64,000 bases of DNA from Betaproteobacteria bacterium (lineage in GTDB: Bacteria; Pseudomonadota; Gammaproteobacteria; Burkholderiales; Usitatibacteraceae). The translations under genes were made by a program, and so were the position numbers. The notes below the pieces were generated by a model. That model was not told the DNA's origin. It saw only the letters and a list, made by a program, of their open reading frames with translations, and did not search any database. Where the stretch lies: assembly GCA_016790765.1 (NCBI GenBank), contig JAEUMZ010000069.1:1-64000 (forward strand). The letters are read 5' to 3'. Positions 29,505-38,988 of the stretch are shown here, piece by piece. How positions within the stretch are numbered: position 1 is the first letter of the stretch; the number at the start of each line of letters is the position of its first letter.

Positions 29505-32282
29505 ATGCCGTCCCAGCCCCAAGCTTCCGTTTCGAACAAGGACAGCCTGCTGACGCAGGAAATCCAGCTGCTCGGCCGCACGCTGGGTCACGCCATCCGC
29601 GCCGTGCATGGCGAGGACACGTTTGCAGTGGTGGAGAAAACCCGCCAGCTGGCGGTCGCGTTCCGCCGCGCCGAGGGGGCCGACGAAGCGGCCGGCCAGG
29701 CCGCCAAGCGCGCGCTCGAGTCGTTGCTCGACGGGCTGCCGATCGAGCAGACGCTGCCGATGGTGCGCGCGTTCAGCTACTTTTCATTACTGGCGAACAT
29801 CGCCGAGGACCGCCACCAGAACCGCCGGCGCCGTGCGCACCGGTTGGCCGGCTCCGCGCCGCAGGTGGGCAGCCTCCAGCACGCATTCGCCACGCTGGCA
29901 GAGCGCCAGGTGGCGCCGGAGGCCATCCGGGCGTGGTTTGCGCAGGCGCGCGTGAGCCCGGTGCTGACCGCGCACCCGACCGAAGTGCAGAGAAAGAGCG
30001 TGCTCGACTGCGAGCGCGACATCGCGCGCGCGCTCGAGCAGCTGGCGCGCACGGATCTGCTCGACGAAGAGCGCGAGCAGGCCGACCAGATGCTCACGCG
30101 CTCGGTACTGCAGTTGTGGATGACGGCGATGCTGCGGCTGTCGCGCCTGCGCGTGATCGACGAGATCGAGAACGGCCTGTCGTTCTTCCGCGCCACCTTC
30201 CTGCCGGTGCTGCCCAGGGTGATGGCCGGCATCGCATCCGCGCTGGGCGGCGTCGGCGAGGTGCCGGCATTCCTGCGCATGGGCTCGTGGATCGGCGGCG
30301 ACCGCGACGGCAACCCGTTCGTGACCGCGGAGGCCCTGCGGGAAGCGGTGCGGCGACAATCGACCGCGGCTTTCGAGCATTACCTGTTCGAGGTGCACCG
30401 GCTGGGGGCGGAACTTTCGATGACCAGCCGCCTGATCGAGCCCTCCGCGGAGCTGCGCGTGTTGGCGGCGCGCTCGCAGGATGCGTCCTCGCATCGCCAG
30501 GACGAACCGTATCGGCAGGCCCTGGTGGGCGTGTATGCGCGCCTGGCGGCGACGCTGAAGGCGTTGACCGGGGGCGAGCCGGTCAGGCGGCCCGAGTCCC
30601 AGCTCGCACCCTACGCCGATGCCGCGGAGTTCGCGGCCGACCTGCGCGTGATCGATGCCTCTCTTCGCACGCACGCGGGTCACGCGCTGGCCGACGGGCG
30701 CCTTGCGCACCTGCTGCACGCGGTGCGCATCTTCGGGTTCCACCTGGCCACGCTGGACCTGCGCCAGAACTCCGACGTGCACGAGGCCGTGGTGTCGGAG
30801 TTGCTGGCCAGGGCGCGCGTCGCAGACCACTACGCGTCGATGGGCGAGCCGCAGCGCGTACAGCTCCTGTTGCGCGAATGGGCCAACCCGCGGCCGCTGG
30901 CGGTGCCGGGCGAATTCTATTCGGAGGCGACGCTGTCGGAATTGGCGATCTTCCGTGCCGCCGCGGACATCAATGCGCGGTTCGGCGCCGACACGCTGCC
31001 GCACGCGATCATCTCCAAGGCGCAGTCGGTGAGCGACCTGCTCGAGGTGGCGCTGCTGCTGAAGGAGACCGGTTCGCTGCGCGCGACTGCGGCCGGTCCG
31101 GTGCCGGCGCTGCGCATCATTCCATTGTTCGAGACCATCACCGATCTGCGCAACTGTATCGGCGTGATGCAGGAGGCGTTCGCGTTGCCCGAGTTCCGAC
31201 GCTGGATCGATGCGCAGGACGGCCTGCAGGAAATCATGCTCGGCTATTCCGACAGCAACAAGGACGGCGGATACCTCACCGCCAACTGGGAGCTGTATCG
31301 CGCGCAGACGGCACTTGCGAAGCTGGCCGGCGACAGCGGCGTGAAGATCCGCCTGTTCCATGGCCGTGGCGGCACCGTCGGGCGCGGCGGCGGTCCGACG
31401 TTTGAAGCCATCCTCGCGCAACCGGACGGTGTCTCGCATGCGGGCCTGCGCCTGACCGAACAGGGGGAAGTGATCGCGGCCAAGTACGCGGACCCGGAAG
31501 TGGGCCGGCGCAACCTCGAGACGCTGGTGTCGGCCGCGCTGCTGGCCAACTTCCCGGCGACGCGAGCGAGCGAGCAGGAATCCTGGTGGCGGGCGATGGA
31601 GGACTTGAGCGAACGCGCCAACGCGGCCTACAAGGCGCTGGTGTTCGACACGCCGGCGTTCAATCCGTTTTTCCGCGCGGCGACGCCGATCGGCGAGATC
31701 GCCGGCCTCAACATCGGCAGCCGACCGGCCTCGCGCAAGGCCTCCAATTCGATCGCGGACCTGCGCGCCATTCCCTGGGTGTTCAGCTGGAGCCAGGCAC
31801 GGCTGTCGATCCCGGGCTGGTACGGGTTCGGCAGTGCCGTGACGGCGTGGCTGGACCACGCGGCGGATCGGCCCGCCGCGCTCGCATTGCTGCAGGCGAT
31901 GTATCGCGACTGGCCGTTCTTTCGCACCGTGCTCGCGAATCTCGACATGGTGCTGGCCAAGACCGACCTCGCCATCGCTCGCCGGTATGCGGGCCTGGCC
32001 GAGGCGGTGCCTGGGGGTCGCGAAGTGTTCGAAACGATTGAGGCGGAGTGGCATCGGACGCGCGACGCCCTGTTCGCCATCACCGGGGCGCGCGAATTTC
32101 TGGCCGACAACCCGGCGCTGGCGCGCAGCATCAAGAATCGCTTTCCCTATCTCGACCCGCTCAACCACGTGCAGATCGAGTTGCTGCGCCGCTACCGCGC
32201 GGGACAAGCCGACGAGCGCACCAAACGCGCCATCCACCTGACCATCAACGGCCTAGCCGCCGGGTTGAGGAACAGTGGGTGA
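29505..32282 (+). CDS. ppc: Phosphoenolpyruvate carboxylase
   Basis: 925 residues, slightly longer than E. coli Ppc (883). Both active-site signatures are present: His157 in LTAHPTEVQRKS and Lys586 in GYSDSNKDGGY, plus FHGRGGTVGRGGGP. The C-terminus ends in GLRNSG, close to the usual RNTG tail that enters the active site. It fixes bicarbonate onto phosphoenolpyruvate to make oxaloacetate. The 2-bp spacing places it in one transcript with the glucokinase-HexR regulator, linking sugar supply to anaplerosis, which is unusual company for ppc. A perfect 8-bp hairpin without a T run follows at 32294-32312. Confidence 0.97.
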   Translation: MPSQPQASVSNKDSLLTQEIQLLGRTLGHAIRAVHGEDTFAVVEKTRQLAVAFRRAEGADEAAGQAAKRALESLLDGLPIEQTLPMVRAFSYFSLLANIAEDRHQNRRRRAHRLAGSAPQVGSLQHAFATLAERQVAPEAIRAWFAQARVSPVLTAHPTEVQRKSVLDCERDIARALEQLARTDLLDEEREQADQMLTRSVLQLWMTAMLRLSRLRVIDEIENGLSFFRATFLPVLPRVMAGIASALGGVGEVPAFLRMGSWIGGDRDGNPFVTAEALREAVRRQSTAAFEHYLFEVHRLGAELSMTSRLIEPSAELRVLAARSQDASSHRQDEPYRQALVGVYARLAATLKALTGGEPVRRPESQLAPYADAAEFAADLRVIDASLRTHAGHALADGRLAHLLHAVRIFGFHLATLDLRQNSDVHEAVVSELLARARVADHYASMGEPQRVQLLLREWANPRPLAVPGEFYSEATLSELAIFRAAADINARFGADTLPHAIISKAQSVSDLLEVALLLKETGSLRATAAGPVPALRIIPLFETITDLRNCIGVMQEAFALPEFRRWIDAQDGLQEIMLGYSDSNKDGGYLTANWELYRAQTALAKLAGDSGVKIRLFHGRGGTVGRGGGPTFEAILAQPDGVSHAGLRLTEQGEVIAAKYADPEVGRRNLETLVSAALLANFPATRASEQESWWRAMEDLSERANAAYKALVFDTPAFNPFFRAATPIGEIAGLNIGSRPASRKASNSIADLRAIPWVFSWSQARLSIPGWYGFGSAVTAWLDHAADRPAALALLQAMYRDWPFFRTVLANLDMVLAKTDLAIARRYAGLAEAVPGGREVFETIEAEWHRTRDALFAITGAREFLADNPALARSIKNRFPYLDPLNHVQIELLRRYRAGQADERTKRAIHLTINGLAAGLRNSG

Positions 32283-32650
32283 GCGCGGGGTTTCGCGGAG
32301 CACTGCTCCGCGCCGCGCGAACGGCACGGCGATGCAGCGCCGTGGCTGGGCGCGTTGAGGTTGTTTGCGGCACCCGGCAAGGATCTACGGGCCAAAGCCA
32401 AGCATCCACGCGCCTTTCGAGGCCAAAGAGCGCCAGTCGCCTCGCCCGTGCTTGAATTTGTCCTTGAATAGGCCGGATGCCGGCCGCATCCCTCAAATGT
32501 GGTATTCATTTGGTATGCAATTGGGGTAGAATCCTGTCAAACACGTGCGCTCCGACCGCTGGGGCGCGCCACAACTAGGGACACATGCACGCGGGCCGCC
32601 CCTTGGCGACCGGATGCATTGGTCCCTTTTGTTTTTTGGGACGCCGGAAC
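32283..32650 (+). other. 368-bp gap with hairpin and sRNA/leader candidate
   Basis: The first part has a perfect hairpin CGCGGAGC-ACT-GCTCCGCG (32294-32312), probably the end of the ppc transcript, then about 170 bp with no recognisable gene. From 32500 the base composition becomes AT-richer, and a promoter-like TTCATT-16 bp-TAGAAT (32505-32532) leads into the structured transcript described separately. No credible ORF was seen. Confidence 0.6.
32540..32637 (+). ncRNA. Candidate small RNA or leader attenuator (about 98 nt)
   Basis: The predicted start is about 8 bases after TAGAAT (32527-32532). Hairpin 1 is GCGCTCC (32547-32553) with GGGGCGC (32561-32567). Hairpin 2 pairs AGGGAC (32577-32582) and ATGCA (32585-32589) with TGCAT (32615-32619) and GTCCCT (32622-32627), with a C-rich CCCCTTG loop inside. 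A T tract (TTTTGTTTTTT, 32627-32637) follows directly, giving a strong intrinsic terminator 13 bp before the next start codon. A third GGGAC (32638-32642) could pair with the same GTCCC, giving a competing fold. It is either an independent sRNA or an attenuator of the downstream gene; it matches no riboswitch I recognise. Confidence 0.6.
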
Positions 32651-33751
32651 ATGAATCAGGATTGCAGGACGCCGTGCGGCAAGCCGCTCGACAAGGACAT
32701 TCACTGGACACGCCTGGCCGAGGCGGCCGTTCACAAGGGGGCGCTGGGCAACTCGCGGCAGGGCTTCACCCTGGTGCAGGAGGAACTGGCCACCGCCCGC
32801 GAGGCCAATGACGCGAGCGGCCAATCGAGCGCCATCCACGGCGCCGCAGTGCTGCACCTGATGCGCGGGGACTACTGGTCGGCCATGGCCGCCAGCCTCG
32901 ATGCGTTCCAGGCCGCCGAAAAGGGCGCGGACCCGCTCGCCGCCGCGCGTGCGGTGACGATGCTGGTGCAATCGCTCACGCCCATGGAGCCCGGCGAGGA
33001 TGGCCTGGCCATGCTCGAGCGCGCGCTGGCCACTGCGATTGAGTATGCCGATCCGCTCCTGGAGGCGCGCACGCGCAACGTCATGGGCATCGTGCTGGGC
33101 GACCTCGGCCGCTTCGACGAAGCGGCGCGCCAGTTCGATCACGTGCTCACGGCCATCAACCTCGGGGATGCGCAGTTTGATGTCTGGCGCATCGTGGCCA
33201 ACCAGTCCAACCTGTTCAGGAAGCGCGCCGAGGCCGCCGCGCGCGCCGGCGACCGGGCGGCCTGCGACGAGTATGTGGCGCTCGGCCTGGAGATGGCGGC
33301 GCGCACCGAGGTGCATTGCGAGCGCCACGGCAAGCGGCCAATCCAGCTCGATGCGATCAACATCGCGGGAATGCTGCTGACCGCGCATGGCCAGGTCCAT
33401 GCGGCGGTGGCGCGCTTCGAATCCGCATGGCAGCTCGCGGTGACGCATCGCCATCGCGCGCTGTTGCCGTTCCTCGGCACCTGCCTTGCGCCGCACTACC
33501 TTGCATTGGGGCGCCTGGCCGACGCCGACAGCACGCTCATGACTGCGTACGACGAGGCACGCCTGTACCGCCCCAGCGCCAAGGGCGAGGCGCTGTGCAA
33601 CCTCGCCGCCCAGGTGCACCAGATCAAGGGCGACGCCAGACGCGTGCAGCACTGGATGCTCGAGGCCCAACGCGCCAGCTTCGACTTCGCCTCCTTCCGG
33701 CGCGAGGCGCAGCGCCAGCAGGCGCTGATCGCCGGGCGCTGGATGGCCTAA
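32651..33751 (+). CDS. TPR-like helical repeat protein of unknown function
   Basis: 366 residues with no signal peptide or membrane segment. The protein is almost all alpha-helical, with Ala/Leu-rich helix pairs of the tetratricopeptide type (for example ARTRNVMGIVLGDLGRFDEAARQFDHV), resembling the helical-repeat regions of MalT-like and other scaffold proteins. It has no kinase, DNA-binding or other catalytic domain. A strong terminator hairpin ends 13 bp upstream of its ATG, and the ribosome site (GGA) is weak, so expression may depend on read-through. The Ser/Thr kinase with a cyclic-nucleotide domain lies 82 bp downstream and is a possible partner. No specific function can be assigned. 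Confidence 0.75.
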   Translation: MNQDCRTPCGKPLDKDIHWTRLAEAAVHKGALGNSRQGFTLVQEELATAREANDASGQSSAIHGAAVLHLMRGDYWSAMAASLDAFQAAEKGADPLAAARAVTMLVQSLTPMEPGEDGLAMLERALATAIEYADPLLEARTRNVMGIVLGDLGRFDEAARQFDHVLTAINLGDAQFDVWRIVANQSNLFRKRAEAAARAGDRAACDEYVALGLEMAARTEVHCERHGKRPIQLDAINIAGMLLTAHGQVHAAVARFESAWQLAVTHRHRALLPFLGTCLAPHYLALGRLADADSTLMTAYDEARLYRPSAKGEALCNLAAQVHQIKGDARRVQHWMLEAQRASFDFASFRREAQRQQALIAGRWMA

Positions 33752-33771
33752 TACGCTGCCCCCCTGCTTCC

Positions 33772-33800
33772 TTGACGCCACCGGGGCGAGTGGGTAATGT
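33772..33800 (+). promoter_or_regulatory. Predicted promoter of the Ser/Thr kinase gene
   Basis: TTGACG (33772-33777) and TAATGT (33795-33800) with a 17-bp spacer, about 34 bp upstream of the kinase ATG. Confidence 0.5.
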
Positions 33801-33833
33801 CTTGCCGGTGCGCACCACGCGGTTGACAAGTCC

Positions 33834-35138
33834 ATGACACAGGCAGTCCCGGCGATCGAGACCATCGGGAAGTACAAGGTCGTGCGTGAGCTCGGGCGCG
33901 GCGCGACCGGCGCCGTCTACCTGGCCGAGGACAGCTTCCGCGGCCGCAACGTGGCCATCAAGATGATGTTCCCGGAGGTGCTCAAGGACGCCGAGGACGG
34001 CGAGCACTACCGGCGCATGTTCCTCAACGAGGCCTCGCTGGCCGGCAAGATCCTGCACCCGCACATCGTCGGCATCTACGACGCGGTGGTCGACGAGCAG
34101 ATGAGCTACATCGTCATGGAATACGTCGAGGGCGGCACGCTGGAGCGCTTTTGCCGCGAGGACAGCCTGCTCGACACCATGACGGTGGCGGAAATCATCT
34201 TCAAGTGCGTGCGCGCCATGGCGTTTGCGTTCTCGCGCGGGCTGATCCACCGCGACCTGAAGCCGGGCAACATCCTCTACAAGTCTGGCAGCGAGATCAA
34301 GGTCTGCGACTTCGGCGCGGCCATGGACCGTATTTCGGACAAGACGCAGGTGACCGCGGTCGGCTCGCCGCTCTACATGTCGCCGGAAATCCTCAACGGC
34401 GCCAAGGCCACGCAGCAATCGGACATCTACGCGCTGGGCGTGGTGATGTACATGCTACTGGCCGGCCGCCTGCCGTTCGAGGCCTCGAACCACGCCAGCC
34501 TGATGTACCAGATCGTCAACCACGAACCCGATCCGCCGTCGCGCTTCCGCGAGGGGGTGCCGGCAGTGCTGGAGGACATCGTCAAGCAGGCAATGGCCAA
34601 GGACCCGGCACGCCGTTACCAGAACTGGGAGGAATTCGGCAAGGACCTGCAGGCGTTGTGGACCGGCGAGCAGGCGCCGCAGGTGATCAAGGACAAGGCC
34701 GAAGTGTCCGACACCGAGCGTTTCAGCCTGGTGCAGAAGCTGGCGTTCTTCAAGGATTTCCCGGAGAACGAGTTGTGGGAGGTGCTGCGCATCTCCAAGT
34801 GGCGCCCGTTCAAGCCCGGCAGCGTGCTGATCTCCGAAGGCGACCAGGGCGATTCGTTCTTCATCCTCGCCAGCGGGACGGTGCGCGTCACGCGCGGCAA
34901 GCGGCTGCTCAATGTGCTGGGGCCGGGCGATTGCATCGGCGAGATGTCGTACCTGGCCAAGAAAGCCACACCGCGCTCGGCGTCCGTCACCACGGCGTCC
35001 GAGAGCATGATCATGAAGATCCGCGCCGAGGACCTGTCGGCGGCGAGCGAATCGTGCAGGCGCCTGTTCGACCGCAAGTTCCTCGAGACCCTGGTCGAAC
35101 GCCTCGAGGCGGCCAACCAGCAGCTGGCGGTGACCTGA
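33834..35138 (+). CDS. Ser/Thr protein kinase with C-terminal cyclic-nucleotide-binding domain
   Basis: 434 residues. The N-terminal kinase domain (about 12-280) has the glycine loop GRGATGAVY, the ATP lysine Lys43 (VAIKMM), catalytic Asp141 in HRDLKPGN and Asp159 in DFGAA, so it looks active. A cyclic-nucleotide-binding domain follows (about 300-420), with the phosphate-cassette-like [21 protein letters not shown]. No membrane segment, so it is a cytosolic Hanks-type kinase. Binding of cAMP, cGMP or another ligand probably controls activity. Kinase-CNB fusions are the everyday design of eukaryotic PKG but are less common in bacteria. It converges with the acyl-CoA ligase gene, 6 bp apart. 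Substrates unknown; the helical repeat protein upstream is a candidate. Confidence 0.9.
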   Translation: MTQAVPAIETIGKYKVVRELGRGATGAVYLAEDSFRGRNVAIKMMFPEVLKDAEDGEHYRRMFLNEASLAGKILHPHIVGIYDAVVDEQMSYIVMEYVEGGTLERFCREDSLLDTMTVAEIIFKCVRAMAFAFSRGLIHRDLKPGNILYKSGSEIKVCDFGAAMDRISDKTQVTAVGSPLYMSPEILNGAKATQQSDIYALGVVMYMLLAGRLPFEASNHASLMYQIVNHEPDPPSRFREGVPAVLEDIVKQAMAKDPARRYQNWEEFGKDLQALWTGEQAPQVIKDKAEVSDTERFSLVQKLAFFKDFPENELWEVLRISKWRPFKPGSVLISEGDQGDSFFILASGTVRVTRGKRLLNVLGPGDCIGEMSYLAKKATPRSASVTTASESMIMKIRAEDLSAASESCRRLFDRKFLETLVERLEAANQQLAVT

Positions 35139-35144
35139 CGGCTG

Positions 35145-36788
<1,644 letters not shown>

Positions 36789-36847
36789 GGAACTTTTCTC
36801 CGGCGGGGGGGTCGGGAAAGTTTAATCGCAAAGCACGAGGAGGCCGC

Positions 36848-37261
36848 ATGAAGATGATTCGCACGGCGTGGATGACGGCGTGTGCCGGCTGGATGGTCCC
36901 GTGGCTGGCGCTGGCGGCGGAGCCGCAGGTCCCCGATGCGCCGCCGGCGGTCTTTGTGGCGAAGGACGGCACGCAAACGCCGCTGGTGGTCGATGCACAG
37001 GCGCTGCAGCGATTGCGAAATCTCATTCCCAAGCGGGACGCGTCCCCGCAGACGGTCCCTTTGCGCCTCGATTGCGCGGCGCTGCAACGCCTGCGTGAAG
37101 ACCTGCGGCGCGCGAAGCCGCCGGGGTGGCAACGCGCAGCCCCTGCGGGGGGCGCCGAGGCCTCGCGCGCCAGCGACCCGAACTGGGAGCACCAGCAGAA
37201 GCAGACCCGCGAATGGCTCTCCGGCCTGGAGCGCCGATTCGCGTGCAATGTGCGTCAGTAG
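36848..37261 (+). CDS. Small exported protein of unknown function
   Basis: 137 residues, with an excellent ribosome site (GAGGAGG at 36837-36843). The N-terminus is a signal peptide ending at Ala-Leu-Ala-Ala. The mature part is rich in Arg, Gln and Ala with two Cys residues and no recognisable domain. Probably periplasmic. Its last 7 bp overlap the end of the convergent hydrolase gene. Not recognised. Confidence 0.7.
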   Translation: MKMIRTAWMTACAGWMVPWLALAAEPQVPDAPPAVFVAKDGTQTPLVVDAQALQRLRNLIPKRDASPQTVPLRLDCAALQRLREDLRRAKPPGWQRAAPAGGAEASRASDPNWEHQQKQTREWLSGLERRFACNVRQ

Positions 37262-38235
37262 AGCGGCGCGCGTCCGGTCAGGGAGGTGAAGGCCGGGGAC
37301 CAGGCATCCGCTGCAGGCGGCGCCGAGAACAGCACCCGGCCGGACAGGAAGTCGAGCGCCGCGCCGATGATGCCGGCGTCGCGCAAGATGCGCCGATGGC
37401 CCAGACCTGAGGTGCGTTTGAATCGCGCACCCGGCCAGGCGCGCGCAATCGCGAGCCCGCTGTCGATGCGGACGTCGCGGTCGTCTTGATCGTGGATCAC
37501 CAGGGCAGGTGCGGTTAAGTCGCGCACCGACCCGGGCAGCTCCATGCGGCTCCACGCCAATCCGATCCGTTGTTCAAGCCGCCATTGCATGGCCGCGCGC
37601 AGGCGTTCGCTCAACCCCACGGTGCGGGCAAAGAAGCGCGAATGGCGGATCAGCGATGCCGGCGGCGCGATGAGGATCACCTGCACGCCGCTCAAGTGCT
37701 GCAGGCGGTTGTTCATCGCCAGCGCGATGGCCGGGCAGCCGAACGAATGGCCAACGAGTCCGGCAATGGCGATGCCCTCGCGTTCCAGCGCCTGCACCAC
37801 GTCGGCAAGGCCTGCTGCGAAGGCGGTGACCGGCGCATGGCGTCCGGTCGATTCGCCGTGTGCGATGTGATCGAACACGATGACCTGGTACCCGGCCGCG
37901 ACAAAGGGGACGATCCATGCCGCGAACTGGCCGCCGCGTCCGCCCCAACCATGGCTGAACACCACCGCAGGCCGCGACGGGTCACCATGCCGCCAGGCGA
38001 CCAGCGTTTCGCCGCCACTTGCCACCGCGAATCGGCGCGCGCCGGCCAGTGCGCGCTGTTCGCGCGCCGGTTGCTGGTGCCGCGGCGGTGTGACGAACCA
38101 GTCGGCGGCGCGGCGCACCGTCCAACCCGGCGCAACCCAACCGGTGAACCGTACGGCAGCACGCCGCAGCGCAGCCTCGATTGTATAACGAACGATCGTG
38201 CTATTTGGTAACGAAAAAGTCGATAGTGCAGTCAT
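37255..38235 (-). CDS. Alpha/beta hydrolase
   Basis: 326 residues from ATG 38235, which has GGAGG six bases upstream; the longer frame runs into the TetR gene. Oxyanion-region motif FSHGWGGRGGQF, nucleophile elbow GHSFG, acid Asp in IHDQDDRDV and His in GLGHRRIL complete the catalytic triad. It follows the TetR gene by 25 bp on the same strand and is probably its main target. Substrate unknown; ester or thioester hydrolysis is likely. An operator-like copy lies inside its first codons (about codons 10-17). Confidence 0.87.
   Translation of the reverse strand: MTALSTFSLPNSTIVRYTIEAALRRAAVRFTGWVAPGWTVRRAADWFVTPPRHQQPAREQRALAGARRFAVASGGETLVAWRHGDPSRPAVVFSHGWGGRGGQFAAWIVPFVAAGYQVIVFDHIAHGESTGRHAPVTAFAAGLADVVQALEREGIAIAGLVGHSFGCPAIALAMNNRLQHLSGVQVILIAPPASLIRHSRFFARTVGLSERLRAAMQWRLEQRIGLAWSRMELPGSVRDLTAPALVIHDQDDRDVRIDSGLAIARAWPGARFKRTSGLGHRRILRDAGIIGAALDFLSGRVLFSAPPAADAWSPAFTSLTGRAPLY
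38183..38207. promoter_or_regulatory. Second copy of the TetR-type operator, inside the hydrolase gene start
   Basis: The minus strand here reads AATAGCACGATCGTTCGT, matching the plus strand of the TetR promoter region (38964-38981) at 17 of 18 positions, including the ACGAyCGT core. It lies inside the hydrolase reading frame. On the plus strand TTGTAT and TATTTG flank it like a weak promoter pointing antisense to the TetR gene. Confidence 0.55.
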
Positions 38236-38260
38236 GGATTCCTCCAAGGGGCCGGAAACG

Positions 38261-38932
38261 TCAGGGGGTGCGGGAAGCAGCGCGCCGGGCAGGCGCAGGC
38301 GGGGTTTGCGCATTGCGCACCAGGCGCTCGAACGCGGCGTGCGCGTAGGGTGCGGCGTGCGGGTCGCGGAACAGGTTGTGCGCGCGGTAATAGGCCATGA
38401 AGATGCCGAACAGTTCGAAGGCGAACTGCTGGGTATCGACGCTGGCGTCGAATTCGCCGCTGGCCTTGACCATGTCGGCGCACTTCACCAGTTCGATGTG
38501 CAGGCGGCGCATGTGCGCCTCGATGGCATCGCGCATCGGCCCGTCACGGCGGTCGAACTCGGCGGCCGCCGTCATCATCGGACAGGAGGCAAGGCCGCTG
38601 CGCTCGGTCCATTCGAGCCAGTGCTCGAACAGCTTGCGCAGGCGCGGCAAGCCGCGCGGCGCCGCCAGTGCCGGCAGGAACGCGGCCTCGTTGTAGCGCC
38701 GCACCGCCTCGTCGAGCGCGGCGATCTGCAGGTCCTCCTTGGACCCGAAGTGTGCGAACAGGCCGGACTTCGACAATCCGGCCTGTTCGGCAAGGTTTCC
38801 GATGGTCAAGGCCTCGAAACCGTGCACGGCCGCGTGGCGCACCGCATGGTCGAGGATCAGCGCGCGCGTTTGTTCACCCTTGGTGGTGGTCAGGGGCGGT
38901 GCGGCGCGAAGGACCTTGCTGGGTGCGGGCAT
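38261..38932 (-). CDS. TetR-family transcriptional regulator
   Basis: 223 residues from ATG 38932. The N-terminal helix-turn-helix is typical (LTIGNLAEQAGLSKSGLFAHFGSKEDL), followed by a helical ligand domain with a TetR_C-type core. It is transcribed with the downstream hydrolase. Its own promoter contains a palindromic ACGAyCGT core between -35 and -10, so autorepression is likely. Ligand unknown; regulators of this kind next to acyl-CoA or hydrolase genes often sense lipophilic compounds. Confidence 0.88.
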   Translation of the reverse strand: MPAPSKVLRAAPPLTTTKGEQTRALILDHAVRHAAVHGFEALTIGNLAEQAGLSKSGLFAHFGSKEDLQIAALDEAVRRYNEAAFLPALAAPRGLPRLRKLFEHWLEWTERSGLASCPMMTAAAEFDRRDGPMRDAIEAHMRRLHIELVKCADMVKASGEFDASVDTQQFAFELFGIFMAYYRAHNLFRDPHAAPYAHAAFERLVRNAQTPPAPARRAASRTP

Positions 38933-38960
38933 AGGGGAGGACCGGGGGTTCACGGACGCA

Positions 38961-38988
38961 ATAATAGCACGACCGTTCGTATTGTCAA
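38961..38988 (-). promoter_or_regulatory. TetR gene promoter with embedded operator
   Basis: On the minus strand, consensus -35 TTGACA (38983-38988), 16-bp spacer and -10 TATTAT (38961-38966). The spacer carries the CACGACCGTTCG core that recurs at 38183-38207. The -35 overlaps the stop codon of the upstream EAL gene (38985-38987). Confidence 0.75.

Noticed and set aside
32390-32465. Possible fifth copy of the palindromic repeat in the ppc downstream gap
   Set aside because: A few short matches (CCAAAG, GCGCCAGT, GAATTTG) appear in order, but the core ACTGGCGCGGYGTTTG is not preserved.
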